Origin: Planctomycetota bacterium | GTDB lineage: Bacteria; Planctomycetota; Phycisphaerae; SM23-33 | Assembly (NCBI GenBank): GCA_022705325.1 | Contig: JAKJER010000018.1 | Location: 1-64,000, forward strand | Length of the DNA stretch: 64,000 nucleotides | Direction of reading: 5' to 3' | In this document: positions 52,142 to 60,870 of the stretch, one piece after another | Layout: every line of letters starts with the position of its first letter | Position numbering within the stretch: position 1 is the stretch's first letter | Notes under the pieces: generated by a model | What the model saw: the letters and a program-made list of their open reading frames with translations, nothing else | Told to the model about the DNA's origin: nothing | The model's database searches: none | Program-made: the position numbers and the translations under genes

Positions 52142-53095
52142 CTAGCTGGGGATCTCCAGTTCCATCCCGGGTTGAATCTTCCTGGGGTCGGAGATCTTGC
52201 TCTTATTGGCGTCGATGAGTCTCTGGATGCCGGCCCGGCTGGGGTCCTTGAGCACCTCGCGGGCGATACGGGTGAGCGTGTCGCCCTGACGGATAACGTA
52301 CGTGTGTCGGGGTTGTTCGGCCGGGGCGGGGCCGGGGCCCTGCACGCGGATGGGTCGCGGGGGCGCCGAGTCCAGAACGGCGGGCAGGGTGTTCAGGTCC
52401 GCCACCATCGTGGGGGCCCGGGTGGGGCGCACGGGCGGGGGCGAGGGCGGGCTGCCGGGCGAGGCGGGCAGCGGCGGAATGGTGAGCACCTGGTTGACCT
52501 GGAGGCGGGTCTCGTCCTTGACGGTCCTCTTGTTGGCCTCGAGGATTCGCTTGTACTCATTCTCGTGCCCGGGCCCGTAGACCTTGCGGGCGATGCGGGT
52601 GAGGGTGTCGCCCGGCTGGACGGTGTAGGTTCGCTGGGCCGGCGGAGCCGGGGGCGGGGGCGCGTCGGCGAGGCCGGGAGCGGGCGTCGTTCCGGCGCCG
52701 CGCGGGGGCAGGACGACCGGCACGGAGCGGATGGGTGCGGCATCGTCGCCGATGGCGGCGAGCATGTCCCTGGGCGAGATCGGCGGCGGCGCGTCGGCCG
52801 GCGCGGCGGGCGGGGCGACCGGCGCGCTGGGCGGGGCGGATCGACCGCCGGGAGCGGGGGCCAGCGCCAGCACGGGCCGGGCGGGCGGATCGGTGCGGGC
52901 GGGCGGCGGAGTGGGCAGGTCGCTGTACCGGGTGATGACGTCCTCGACCCCGCCGCTGGAGACCAGGTCTTGTCCCTCAACGCCAGCGGGGGTGGATGTG
53001 CCGGCCAGTTCGCTGAGAACCAGCCCGAACATGATGATAAACAGCAGCCCGACCAGCAGCCCAATTCGCGTCTCTCGAGTCATGTTTGGCTCCAT
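52142..53095 (-). CDS. LysM-domain membrane protein of the dcw cluster
   Basis: 317 aa. One transmembrane helix near the N-terminus (IGLLVGLLFIIMFGLVLSEL) is followed by a Pro/Ala-rich linker. A LysM domain follows at about 153-205 (TYTVQPGDTLTRIARKVYG), a second linker, and a second LysM at about 265-316 (TYVIRQGDTLTRIAREVL). LysM binds GlcNAc in peptidoglycan, so it probably tethers the inner membrane to the wall. It is five bases past rsmH and lies where dcw clusters have no such gene. ATG 53083 (MTRE) is an alternative start. Confidence 0.85.
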   Translation of the reverse strand: MEPNMTRETRIGLLVGLLFIIMFGLVLSELAGTSTPAGVEGQDLVSSGGVEDVITRYSDLPTPPPARTDPPARPVLALAPAPGGRSAPPSAPVAPPAAPADAPPPISPRDMLAAIGDDAAPIRSVPVVLPPRGAGTTPAPGLADAPPPPAPPAQRTYTVQPGDTLTRIARKVYGPGHENEYKRILEANKRTVKDETRLQVNQVLTIPPLPASPGSPPSPPPVRPTRAPTMVADLNTLPAVLDSAPPRPIRVQGPGPAPAEQPRHTYVIRQGDTLTRIAREVLKDPSRAGIQRLIDANKSKISDPRKIQPGMELEIPS

Positions 53096-53100
53096 CCAAA

Positions 53101-54024
53101 TCAGGTGCCGAAGGTCCCAGCGTCCGTCCGCTGCACAGCGCGCAGCTTGGCGGAGCGGCTCCGCGGATTCGCGGCCGTCTCCTCGGCCGTAGGTAGTATC
53201 GGCTTTTTCGTCAGAAAACTCGCGTGCCCGCCGCCTACCCAGTCCGCAAACGCGTGCTTGACCAATCGGTCCTCGAGCGAATGAAAACTGATGATAGCGG
53301 CTTTGCCGCCAACTGCAAGGATTGACGGCAGGATTTTCAGCAGTCGTTCCAGGCTGGCCAGTTCGTCATTGACGGCGATGCGGAGGGCCTGGAAGGTCCG
53401 GGTGGCGGGATGGGCGCCGCGCCGGCTGTGGCGGGCCGGGGCGGGAATGGCGCCGGCGACCAGCCGGGCCAGCCGCGTGGTGGTCTCGATGCGCTCCTCT
53501 CGCCGGGCCTCGACGATGCGCCGGGCGATCCGCCGGCTGTATCGCTCCTCGCCGTAGCGGTAGATCAGGTCGGCCAGCTCGCGCTCGTCCAGGGCGTTGA
53601 CCAGATCGGCGGCGCTGCGATCCAGGCGGGGGTCCAGCCTCATGTCCAGCGGGCCCTCGACCTGGAAGCTCAGCCCGCGGGCCGGGTCGTCCAGTTGCGT
53701 CGAGGCCACCCCCAGGTCGGCCAGCACCGCATCGACCGCCCGAATGTCCGCCGCTTCCAACACGTGACGCACCTCGGAGAAATTCGCCTGGAACAGCCGC
53801 ACGCGCGGGGCGAACGCCTCCAGTCGCGTTCGCGCGCGGCGCAAGTTGTCCTCATCCACGTCCAGCCCGATCAGGCCGGCCGTGGGCGGGGCGGCCCGCA
53901 GCCAGGCCTCGGCGTGCCCGCCCAGGCCCACGGTGCAATCCAACAGGATGCCGCTGCGGTCCAGGGTGAGCGTGCGGATGACTTCGTCCAACAGGACGGG
54001 CCGGTGGGCGGCGGCCGAGCTCAT
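53101..54024 (-). CDS. rsmH: 16S rRNA (cytosine1402-N4)-methyltransferase
   Basis: 307 aa from ATG 54024, with GGAGG nine bases ahead; the longer frame has no family match. Blocks: HRPVLLDEVIRTL, LLDCTVGLGGHAEAWL (SAM-binding), DAVLADLGVASTQLDDPARGLSF and AAIISFHSLEDRLVKHAF. It methylates C1402 in the ribosomal P site and is the second gene of nearly all dcw clusters. It ends with a short Arg-rich tail containing NPRSRSAKLRAVQRT, as usual for the family. Confidence 0.95.
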   Translation of the reverse strand: MSSAAAHRPVLLDEVIRTLTLDRSGILLDCTVGLGGHAEAWLRAAPPTAGLIGLDVDEDNLRRARTRLEAFAPRVRLFQANFSEVRHVLEAADIRAVDAVLADLGVASTQLDDPARGLSFQVEGPLDMRLDPRLDRSAADLVNALDERELADLIYRYGEERYSRRIARRIVEARREERIETTTRLARLVAGAIPAPARHSRRGAHPATRTFQALRIAVNDELASLERLLKILPSILAVGGKAAIISFHSLEDRLVKHAFADWVGGGHASFLTKKPILPTAEETAANPRSRSAKLRAVQRTDAGTFGT

Positions 54025-54110
54025 CGAGAAAGACCTCCGCCTTGGACTGTGCTCAATCGGGCACAGGCGCTGCCAACAGAGCTGTCCGGTCGATCTTGCA
54101 GCTTGCCCCC

Positions 54111-54347
54111 TCAGCACGCCGCCAACGCCCGCAGGGCGAACTGGGCTTGGGGGCTGAATTCCACCCGGCCATGTCCATCTCCCAGCGCTTGTACGCGCGC
54201 CAGCCGCTGAGCCAGATCCAGCAGGCGCTGCCGGTCCCCTTCGTCCAATGTCGAAGGGTCGCTCAGCCGGCGCCGCAGTCCGGCAAGGGACCGGCAGGAT
54301 CCATCCCGCTGATCCGCTCCACCGCAAGCTCGCTGAGAGATGAACAT
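54111..54347 (-). CDS. Small ORF between mraZ and rsmH
   Basis: 78 aa from ATG 54347 with AAGGAA at a normal distance. It is Arg/Leu-rich and helical (LAGLRRRLSDPSTLDEGDRQRLLDLAQRLARVQ), then ends FSPQAQFALRALAAC. I recognise no family. The position in the cluster and the ribosome-binding site favour a gene; the high GC and lack of a match weaken it. If not coding, the 414-bp gap between mraZ and rsmH is unusually long. Confidence 0.4.
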   Translation of the reverse strand: MFISQRACGGADQRDGSCRSLAGLRRRLSDPSTLDEGDRQRLLDLAQRLARVQALGDGHGRVEFSPQAQFALRALAAC

Positions 54348-54438
54348 GTGCGATTCCTTTCGGCCGGGTTTCACAGCCCGCCGCCGGCCTCCACATATCC
54401 GACGGCGGATACGTCTGCCTCGTGCGACTCGTCTTCCG

Positions 54439-54915
54439 CTACGGCGTCTTGTCTCGCTCGGCCTGGGCCAGGCGATCGGACGCCTCGTACAGCATCTGCC
54501 CGTACGTCTCGAGTCCCTTGACCACCCGCGGTTCCCACTCGTGGGTCGGCCAAATCTCCAGGTGGTCGCAGTTGCCCACCACGGTGACCTGCTCGGCCAG
54601 GATCGCCCGCTGCATCGACTTCTCCGGCAGAACGATCCGGCCCTGGGCATCGGGCCTGACCATCCGGGCCATGGCGAAGAACAGGCTCATGTCCCGCTGC
54701 TGGGTCGTCGGCAGGGGCGACCGCTTCATCGTGGCCACCAGCCGGGCATAGTATCGGTCCGGGTACAGCCACAGGTGACGGTCGGGACCCAGGATGAGCA
54801 CGAAGTTGGTTCCGTCCTCTTCGGCGTCGATCTGATCGCGAAACATGGCGTTGATCGCCAGCCGATGCTTGGCCGGATCAATCGTCTGTTCGTTCTCCCC
54901 GATCAGAAGCGCCAT
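54439..54915 (-). CDS. mraZ: Transcriptional regulator MraZ
   Basis: 158 aa. Two SpoVT/AbrB-like halves: residues about 8-60 (TIDPAKHRLAINAMFRDQI, FVLILGPDRHLWLYP) and about 80-140 (MVRPDAQGRIVLPEKSMQRA, VTVVGNCDHLEIWPTHEW). MraZ binds repeats in its own promoter and represses the dcw cluster. It is the first gene, at the 5' end of the transcript. The length matches the family. Confidence 0.92.
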   Translation of the reverse strand: MALLIGENEQTIDPAKHRLAINAMFRDQIDAEEDGTNFVLILGPDRHLWLYPDRYYARLVATMKRSPLPTTQQRDMSLFFAMARMVRPDAQGRIVLPEKSMQRAILAEQVTVVGNCDHLEIWPTHEWEPRVVKGLETYGQMLYEASDRLAQAERDKTP

Positions 54916-54949
54916 CGCTCTCTAGGCCTTTCAACCACTACTTGGGAAC

Positions 54950-54986
54950 GACAGGGATAGTACTCCACAAATAGGGAAAACGGCAA
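54950..54986 (-). promoter_or_regulatory. dcw promoter upstream of mraZ
   Basis: TTGCCG (-35, minus strand of 54981-54986), an 18-bp spacer and TACTAT (-10, 54957-54962). GTGG occurs twice between here and the start codon (TTTGTGGAG and GTAGTGGTTG), which might be MraZ sites, but no regular triple repeat is clear. The remaining stretch 54987-55368 is AT-richer and holds nothing I can support. Confidence 0.55.
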
Positions 54987-55368
54987 GCAAAAAAGGCCGG
55001 AAGTTGCGAAAAAAATTGGGCTTTTCCCGCAAAGTCTCGTCAGCCCTACCGATGGTATGCCCATCTGCGGGGAGCCCAAGTTGTGGGGCGCGCCGACAGC
55101 ATCCCTGCCGCAAGAAACTCACTGACGATTTTTCAAATAGCGAAAATTCCAGGCCGACAGTTGGCCGTATTCCTCTTTTCGTCCAGACGATCTGAAGAAC
55201 TTGAGCCTTTTTTCGCGCCACCGAAGGTCCACTTCGGTCGGCCGGGCGCCCGCGGGCGGGCAGGCGGACGCGGCGTCGAAAGGGACGGCAGAAGACGCCA
55301 AAAATCCCGTCGCTCACTTATTTAATCCGGTTCACAGTCAGGCCGATAGGTCAGACGGGGGGCGGATC

Positions 55369-56217
55369 ATGGCAAGAGTGAACGACATCCTGTCCACGCT
55401 GCTTGGGACCGGTATATTCGACGTGTACCTCACCGGACGACGGTGGGGCTATTGGCCGTGCTGGGCGGACTGGCTGGTGGTGATCGGCTGTCTGATCGCG
55501 TCGATCCTGTGGAGCCGGCGTCTTCCCACGCTGGTCTCGGCGGCGATCACGCTGGCCGCCGTCGGGGGCGTACTCGCCGTGGGGGCGTTCTCCGGTTGGG
55601 ACGTGACCCTGACAGCCTCCACGACCGCGGCGGTCGTCTGCCTGCTGCTGGGCTATCTGGCGGGCGGGTTCTGGAGGCGCTGGCGCGTGCGGAAGCTGGA
55701 CATGGAGCGCCTCTGGCCGCCCGAGCTGGTCGCGTCGGTGGCCGACATCGTCCGCCTGCGGGCCGAGTGCAACATTCCCCTGGTGCAGCTCCGTCGCGGA
55801 CCAGGCTTTCTGCATGACGAACGCGTCATCCGCCATCTGCCCCTGTGCATGAGGCAATCGCAGACGCAGGGCGAGTTCCGGCGGTGCGTGCAGGCTATCA
55901 ACTCCCTGGTGATGGAATCGGTGGACCCTCGGGCCTGGCCCCCGCCGTCGGCCTGGGGAGAGGACCAGAAGGTGTTCCTGGCCGGGCCCAACCGTCATCC
56001 GTTCGTCGAGCGGCTGGCCCGACTCAGGCGATGGGCCCGCACGCACAACCGCAAGCTCGTGGGCGACATCTTCGCCCGGTGGATGATCCCCCTGCCCCCC
56101 CGCAACGGCAAGCCCGCGGTCTGGCGCCAGGCCCATCTGGCGCTGGTGGAAGAGGCTGCCGACTTCCTCGAAGAACTCCACTTCAGCCTGGCCGAGCTGG
56201 TCAACCGCGCCCGCTGA
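55369..56217 (+). CDS. Membrane protein of unknown function
   Basis: 282 aa from ATG 55369 with a GGGG-rich ribosome-binding site; the upstream in-frame extension lacks a site and crosses the AT-rich promoter zone. Three hydrophobic segments (about 32-46 WLVVIGCLIASILWS, 52-71 and 82-98) are followed by a cytoplasmic helical domain (about 105-282) with ELVASVADIVRLRAECN and a C-terminus LVEEAADFLEELHFSLAELVNRAR. No family recognised. It diverges from mraZ. Confidence 0.6.
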   Translation: MARVNDILSTLLGTGIFDVYLTGRRWGYWPCWADWLVVIGCLIASILWSRRLPTLVSAAITLAAVGGVLAVGAFSGWDVTLTASTTAAVVCLLLGYLAGGFWRRWRVRKLDMERLWPPELVASVADIVRLRAECNIPLVQLRRGPGFLHDERVIRHLPLCMRQSQTQGEFRRCVQAINSLVMESVDPRAWPPPSAWGEDQKVFLAGPNRHPFVERLARLRRWARTHNRKLVGDIFARWMIPLPPRNGKPAVWRQAHLALVEEAADFLEELHFSLAELVNRAR

Positions 56218-56231
56218 CGCCCGGGCCTTGC

Positions 56232-56705
56232 CTGACTCATCCCCAGTTTCAAGAGGCGCTACCTGCGCAGGGCGGTCCCGCCCGACATGTTCTGTGGGTC
56301 TGTAGACTCTCAGCGACCGACATCGTCATACCCTCCGCCGCACAGGCCCAACGGGCCGGCGTAGGATAGCCCTGGCCGAAGCGCAGCGCAGGCCAGGGGG
56401 GCGGCGGCGTGATGCCCGAGCCCTGCAAGGGCGATGTAACGGATCGCTCGTGATCATCGTTGCCGTGTCGGTGTTCCACGGCTTACCCCGCCCCGTTGGG
56501 GCTCCGCGGGTTGGGGGCCTGGCACCCAGGCCTTCGCTGCGCTCCGGCCTGCCTGCCGTAGGCAGGCCTGGGCTACTTTCTTACGGGCCTTCGGCCCTGG
56601 CCTGCCTAAGGACGGCCCTGCCTAAGGTACAGCCTGCCTCCCTTAGGTACGCCCTGCCCTGGCGGCGGCTTCCAGGAAGACGGCGCCAAACTGGGGATGG
56701 GTCAG
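56232..56705. mobile_element. MITE-like non-autonomous element 2 (474 bp)
   Basis: Inverted repeats of 18 bp with one mismatch lie at 56232-56249 (CTGACTCATCCCCAGTTT) and 56688-56705. A perfect 9-bp direct repeat, GGGCCTTGC, sits immediately outside at 56223-56231 and 56706-56714. The interior shares the palindromes of element 1 (GGCCCAACGGGCC, CCCTGGCCGAAGCG, CCCCGTTGGGG, GGCAGGCCTGGGCTAC, TTACGGGCCTTCGGCCC) in reversed orientation. A degenerate CCTGCCTAAGG-type tandem repeat occupies about 56597-56660. No transposase is present. Nothing else is visible between the genes at 56217 and 56829. Confidence 0.8.
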
Positions 56706-56828
56706 GGGCCTTGCCTATTGACCCTCCCCCGCTCGCGGTAGTAGGTTGATGTCTGTCCCAGCGCGTGGACCGATCGCGTGAGGGTCAGGCGGCCCCTTCC
56801 ACAGTCCGTTTTGCGCAAGGAGTGCATG

Positions 56829-58271
56829 ATGGGCAAGCACGTCAGCCGGCGCGGATTCCTCCGGACCACCCTGGCAGCGGCAGGCGGCGTGTACGTCCTG
56901 GGCGACGCCCGCCTGGCCCGCGGGTACCAGGCCAACCAGAAGCTGAACGTCGCCCTCATCGGCGTGGGCGGGCGGGGCACCTGGTTCGTCGACACCATGC
57001 CGAAGATGGCCAACGTCGTCGCCCTGTGCGACGTGAACGACCGGAAGCTCGCCGAGGCGTTCAAGCGGTGGGCGGACCTGGGGACGAAATGGGAAAAGTC
57101 GCCCCATTCCTGGGAGCAGAAGGCGGCGGAGGAGTACCGCCGTCTGGGTCAGGACAAGCCCCGGACGTTCCGCGACTTCCGCCGCATGTTCGACCAGTCG
57201 TCCAGGCAGATCGACGCGGTGGTGGTGGCCACGCCGGACCACACGCACGCGACCGCCGCCGCGGCGGCCATGCACGCGGGCAAGGGGGTGTTCTGCGAGA
57301 AACCGCTCACCCGCACGGTGCACGAGTCGCGCGCCCTCCGGGACCTGGCCCGCAAGCAGAAGGTCGCCACGGCGATGGGGAACCAGGGCACGTACTCGGG
57401 GGCCTTTCGCCGGGCGCTGGAGTTGATCCGCGATGGCGCGCTGGGCGAGATCCGCGAGGCCCACGTGTGGAACACCGGCGGGGGCAGCGACCGCACCGAG
57501 CCGCCCAAGGGCGAACCGCCCGTGCCCGACTATCTCGACTGGGACCTTTGGCTGGGCCCGGCCGCTCAGCGCCCCTACCACCCGGACTGGATGCGGCGCA
57601 ACAACTGGCGAGACTTCGGCACCTGCCAGCTCGGCAACTGGGCGCCGCACTCGGCCAACCTGGCCTTCATGTCGCTCCAGGTCCACCAGCTCTGGCAGGC
57701 CAAGCCGGCAGCCGCCTGCATCCGCGTGCGGGCGGAGTGTTCGGGCCTCAACCGCCTCTCCTTCCCCAAGTGGGAGATCGTTCGCTGGGACGTCCCGGCG
57801 CGGGGCGAACTCAAGCCCATTACCATCACCTGGCACAACGGGCCCGCGCCGTCGGCCAGGGAGTTGATCGACCGGGCCACACAGGGCGCCGCCGAGAACG
57901 AGAAGGACCTCTGGCGCTTCGCGGGGACGCTGATCGTCGGCACGAAGGGCAGCCTCCACGCCACCGGGCACAATGCGTCGTTCCGCCTCCTGCCGGCGGA
58001 GAAGTTCGCGGGCGTGCAGTGCAGCCGGCCCGAACGGGTGGAGAGCTCCCGCGGGCCGGAGCAGGACTGGCTGGCCGCCTGCCGCGGCGGGCCGTCCGCC
58101 TGGACGAGCTTCGATTACGCCGCGGCTTTGAACGAGTTCCTGATGCTGGGCAACGTCGCCACGCAGTGCACCGGCGCGTTGACGTACGACCCGCCGGCAA
58201 GGAAGATCACCAACGACGCGCAGGCCGACGCCCTGCTTGGCTGCCCCTGCCGCCAGGGCTGGTCCCTGTAG
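56829..58271 (+). CDS. Gfo/Idh/MocA family oxidoreductase with Tat leader (second copy)
   Basis: 480 aa from ATG 56829, six bases after AAGGAG; ATG 56826 is also possible. The leader SRRGFLRTTLAAAGGVYVLG is a Tat signal. The Rossmann domain has VALIGVGGRGTWFVDTMPK, VVALCDVNDRKL, VVATPDHTHAT and KGVFCEKPLTRTVHES (Lys-Pro catalytic motif). The C-terminal part (YLDWDLWLGPAAQRPYHPDW, GTCQLGNWAPHSANLAFMSL) resembles the protein at 19448, so the two are paralogues, though clearly diverged. It is probably an exported sugar oxidoreductase; the substrate is unknown. Confidence 0.92.
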   Translation: MGKHVSRRGFLRTTLAAAGGVYVLGDARLARGYQANQKLNVALIGVGGRGTWFVDTMPKMANVVALCDVNDRKLAEAFKRWADLGTKWEKSPHSWEQKAAEEYRRLGQDKPRTFRDFRRMFDQSSRQIDAVVVATPDHTHATAAAAAMHAGKGVFCEKPLTRTVHESRALRDLARKQKVATAMGNQGTYSGAFRRALELIRDGALGEIREAHVWNTGGGSDRTEPPKGEPPVPDYLDWDLWLGPAAQRPYHPDWMRRNNWRDFGTCQLGNWAPHSANLAFMSLQVHQLWQAKPAAACIRVRAECSGLNRLSFPKWEIVRWDVPARGELKPITITWHNGPAPSARELIDRATQGAAENEKDLWRFAGTLIVGTKGSLHATGHNASFRLLPAEKFAGVQCSRPERVESSRGPEQDWLAACRGGPSAWTSFDYAAALNEFLMLGNVATQCTGALTYDPPARKITNDAQADALLGCPCRQGWSL

Positions 58272-58335
58272 CGTTTTTGCTGGTCTCGGCACGGACGCTG
58301 GCCGATAAAGAGACATCATTCGAAGGAGCAATCTG

Positions 58336-59649
58336 ATGATCCGTGGACGTGCGATGCGACCAGGCGGGCTGACCGCCGCCGTACTGGCGATGATTGTGTT
58401 TTGTGGCGGATGCGAGTCCACGCCGCGCTCGACCGAACGCCCCGACGACCAGCCGCAGAAACCCACGCCCCAGATCGTGCTGAAGCAGGCGCCGGCCCAC
58501 ACGGTGGGCGTCGTCCACGTCGACGCCGAGGCGATCAAGCCGTTCCTGGTGCGAACGGCCGACGAGATGAAGAAGACCGCCGGGCAGGAGAAGGCGATCC
58601 AGATGCTTCAGGCGGCCGCCGATCTGGCTCAGAAGGTGGCCTGGCTGGACGTGTACGTGGTCAGCCTGAAGGACCAGCCCCCCCTGCTGCTGCTGTACTT
58701 CCAGACGGAGATGACGGCGGACCAGTTTGCCGACCTTCTCATAAAGGTGCTGATGGGATGGGGCTCGCTCCACCCCCTGGACCGCGTGCCGCACGAGGAG
58801 TTCATCCTGCTGGGGCCCAAGGACCACCCGGGCGTGGCGATCACCGACACCGCCGCCTTCAGCGAGATCCGAAACGGCGTGATCGTCAGCCCGGTCCGCC
58901 TGGAGGCCGTCAGCGCCGTCATCCACACGCTGGGCGCGGGCGCAAGCGACGAACTGGCCGCCCTGGCCGGTGAGGTGGAAGCCGGCTCGCCGCTATGGGC
59001 GACCCTGCGCCCGGCAGCCATGGACGCCGCGGCCCCGCAGAAGGTCCTGGGGCACGGCAGCTTCGAACCGGCCAAGGCGTCGCAACTCCGCATGGTCTTC
59101 GAGAAGGCCCGGCAGGCCGAGGAGTTCGAGCAGGCGGCGGCGCGGATGGAGTTGGCGAAGGTCTCGCGCAGCGACCGGGAGGTGAAGCTGGAAGCCGAAC
59201 TGAACGCCGCGCTGGTGCAGAAGCTGCTGGCGGGCTTGCAGTCGGCCCAGCGACAGGCCGTGCGGGTGACGTCGGCGGCCCACCTGAAGTCCATCGGCGT
59301 GGCGGTGGCCTCCTTCCAGGCGGACAACTACGACAAGTCCCCGCCGAGCCTCAAGGCCCTGGTCGAGAAGCACCTGATCCCCGCGAACATGCTCGTCAGC
59401 CCCGCCAGCCGGCGACAGATCAAGACCGACGCCAAGGGCATTCCCACCGAAGCGGGCGACTACGTCTACTTCGAGCTGCCCGCCAAGGCCGACGCTTCCC
59501 TCGTCCGCGCCTACGAGCCGCCCGAACTCAACGCGGGCCTGGGTGGCAACACCCTGCTCGTCGACGGCAGCGTCCACTGGATGAACGCGGACGAGTTGGA
59601 GGCGGCCGTCAAGAAGACCAGGCAGGCGATGGAGAAACAGGGATCGTAA
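58336..59649 (+). CDS. Lipoprotein with pseudopilin-like C-terminal segment
   Basis: 437 aa. The signal sequence ends in the lipobox FCGGC (Cys26), so it is a lipoprotein. The middle (about 50-330) is an alpha/beta domain with FLVRTADEMKKTAGQEKAIQ and DVYVVSLKDQPPLLLLYF. Residues from about 315 on (RVTSAAHLKSIGVAVASFQADN, PPSLKALVEKHLIP, TLLVDGSVHWMNADELEAA) match the C-terminal part of DUF1559-type prepilins, but the prepilin helix is missing. Function unknown. Confidence 0.7.
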   Translation: MIRGRAMRPGGLTAAVLAMIVFCGGCESTPRSTERPDDQPQKPTPQIVLKQAPAHTVGVVHVDAEAIKPFLVRTADEMKKTAGQEKAIQMLQAAADLAQKVAWLDVYVVSLKDQPPLLLLYFQTEMTADQFADLLIKVLMGWGSLHPLDRVPHEEFILLGPKDHPGVAITDTAAFSEIRNGVIVSPVRLEAVSAVIHTLGAGASDELAALAGEVEAGSPLWATLRPAAMDAAAPQKVLGHGSFEPAKASQLRMVFEKARQAEEFEQAAARMELAKVSRSDREVKLEAELNAALVQKLLAGLQSAQRQAVRVTSAAHLKSIGVAVASFQADNYDKSPPSLKALVEKHLIPANMLVSPASRRQIKTDAKGIPTEAGDYVYFELPAKADASLVRAYEPPELNAGLGGNTLLVDGSVHWMNADELEAAVKKTRQAMEKQGS

Positions 59650-59698
59650 CGCCTCTCGAGCGCGCCGTGCCCGTCGCCATCCCCGCTGCCGCCCTTGC

Positions 59699-59722
59699 GG
59701 CCTGCCCGCCGTAGGCGGGGCG
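59699..59722. repeat. Dispersed GCCTGCC palindrome, downstream of lipoprotein gene
   Basis: GCCTGCCCGCCGTAGGCGGGGCGC is an imperfect palindrome related to those at 36200 and within the MITE-like elements. It lies between convergent genes and may act as a terminator. Confidence 0.5.
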
Positions 59723-59724
59723 CA

Positions 59725-60870
59725 CTACAAGCGCACCGCCGACGGCACCGGCCTGGAGAGCTTCGCCGTCCGCTCCGCAATCAGCCGTTCCAGCTTCCGC
59801 AGGTCCCCTCCCAGCCGCTCGTATTGGCGCACCTGCCACTGAGACTCGCTGCCGGCTTCCATCATGCGCCGGGCGAACTCCAGCCAGTGGGTCGAGCCCA
59901 GCTCAGCCGCCTTGGGGGCCACGATCTCCAGCAGGCGGTCCAGTTGCTTGCGCACGGGGAGCACTTCCTGGTCGACCGGGTCGAGCACCCGCCCATCCAG
60001 GCCGTGGCGGGTCGCCTGCCAGCGGTTCTGGTCCAGGCAGCCCTCGGCGAACTCGGTCATGGGACATCCCTGCTCGAAGCGGTCCTGGTAGCAGGCGGAG
60101 GCGGCCTGGCAGATCGCCGTCAGCGCCGCGACGCGCCGCACGTCGGTGGGCAGGTCGAAGAGGCGGTACTCCACCGTGCCCAGCGGCGGCTGGACGCGGA
60201 TCATCCACCACAGGTCGCCCGGGCGGGTGATCTCGCCCGCTTCCACGAGGCGATCGTAGAAGCGTTCCAGGTCGGCGAAGCGCTTGAAGGAGGGCGCCAG
60301 GTGCGTGCGGGGCAGGGAGTGGAACAGCAAGGCCCGCGTCGAGGCCAGGCCGCTGGCTCGCCCCTCGAAGAAGGGCGAGTTGGCCGACAGGGCCATCAGC
60401 GGATAGGCCCAGCGTTTCATCTCGTGCATGACGTAGACGCCGGCATCGGCGCTGCGCAGGCCGACGTGCACGTGCAGGCCCGTGGCCAGCATCCGCCGCG
60501 AGATGATCCCGTGCTCGCGGTGGACCCACCGGTAATGCTCGCTGGGGACCACCTTCTGGCGATGCCCCCGTGCGAACGGGTGCGTGCCCGCCGCCGCCAG
60601 CAGCACGCCCTGACGGCGCGCCGCCCGCGACAGCGCACGACGGTCGCGCACAACCGCGCCCAGCAGCCCGTCCACGTCGCGAGCCACCTCGCTGGCCGTC
60701 TCCAGGATCGACAGGAACAGCTCGTGCGACACCGCCTGCTTGAGCGGGCCGGCCAGGCTCCCCCACACCTGCTCCATCCGCGGCACGAGGTCGGCGGTCT
60801 CGGGATCGATCAGGTGGAACTCCTGCTCGACGCCGACGGTCGGATACGGGTTGGCCTGCCACGGCTTCAT
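59725..60870 (-). CDS. Carboxylate-amine ligase, YbdK/GCS2 family
   Basis: 381 aa from ATG 60870, overlapping the stop of the M20 gene by four bases (ATGA), so the two are co-transcribed. Blocks of the glutamate-cysteine ligase family 2: YPTVGVEQEFHLIDPETADLV (Mg and ATP Glu), AAAGTHPFARGHRQKV, LATGLHVHVGLRSADAGVYVM and VQPPLGTVEYRLFDLPTDVRRVAAL. These enzymes form a gamma-glutamyl or similar amide bond using ATP. The actual substrate in this branch is not known. Confidence 0.88.
   Translation of the reverse strand: MKPWQANPYPTVGVEQEFHLIDPETADLVPRMEQVWGSLAGPLKQAVSHELFLSILETASEVARDVDGLLGAVVRDRRALSRAARRQGVLLAAAGTHPFARGHRQKVVPSEHYRWVHREHGIISRRMLATGLHVHVGLRSADAGVYVMHEMKRWAYPLMALSANSPFFEGRASGLASTRALLFHSLPRTHLAPSFKRFADLERFYDRLVEAGEITRPGDLWWMIRVQPPLGTVEYRLFDLPTDVRRVAALTAICQAASACYQDRFEQGCPMTEFAEGCLDQNRWQATRHGLDGRVLDPVDQEVLPVRKQLDRLLEIVAPKAAELGSTHWLEFARRMMEAGSESQWQVRQYERLGGDLRKLERLIAERTAKLSRPVPSAVRL

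Noticed and set aside
54916..54960. Canonical MraZ operator (three TGGG boxes with even spacing)
   Set aside because: GTGG and TGGG occur but not with regular spacing on one strand, so only a possible site is noted.
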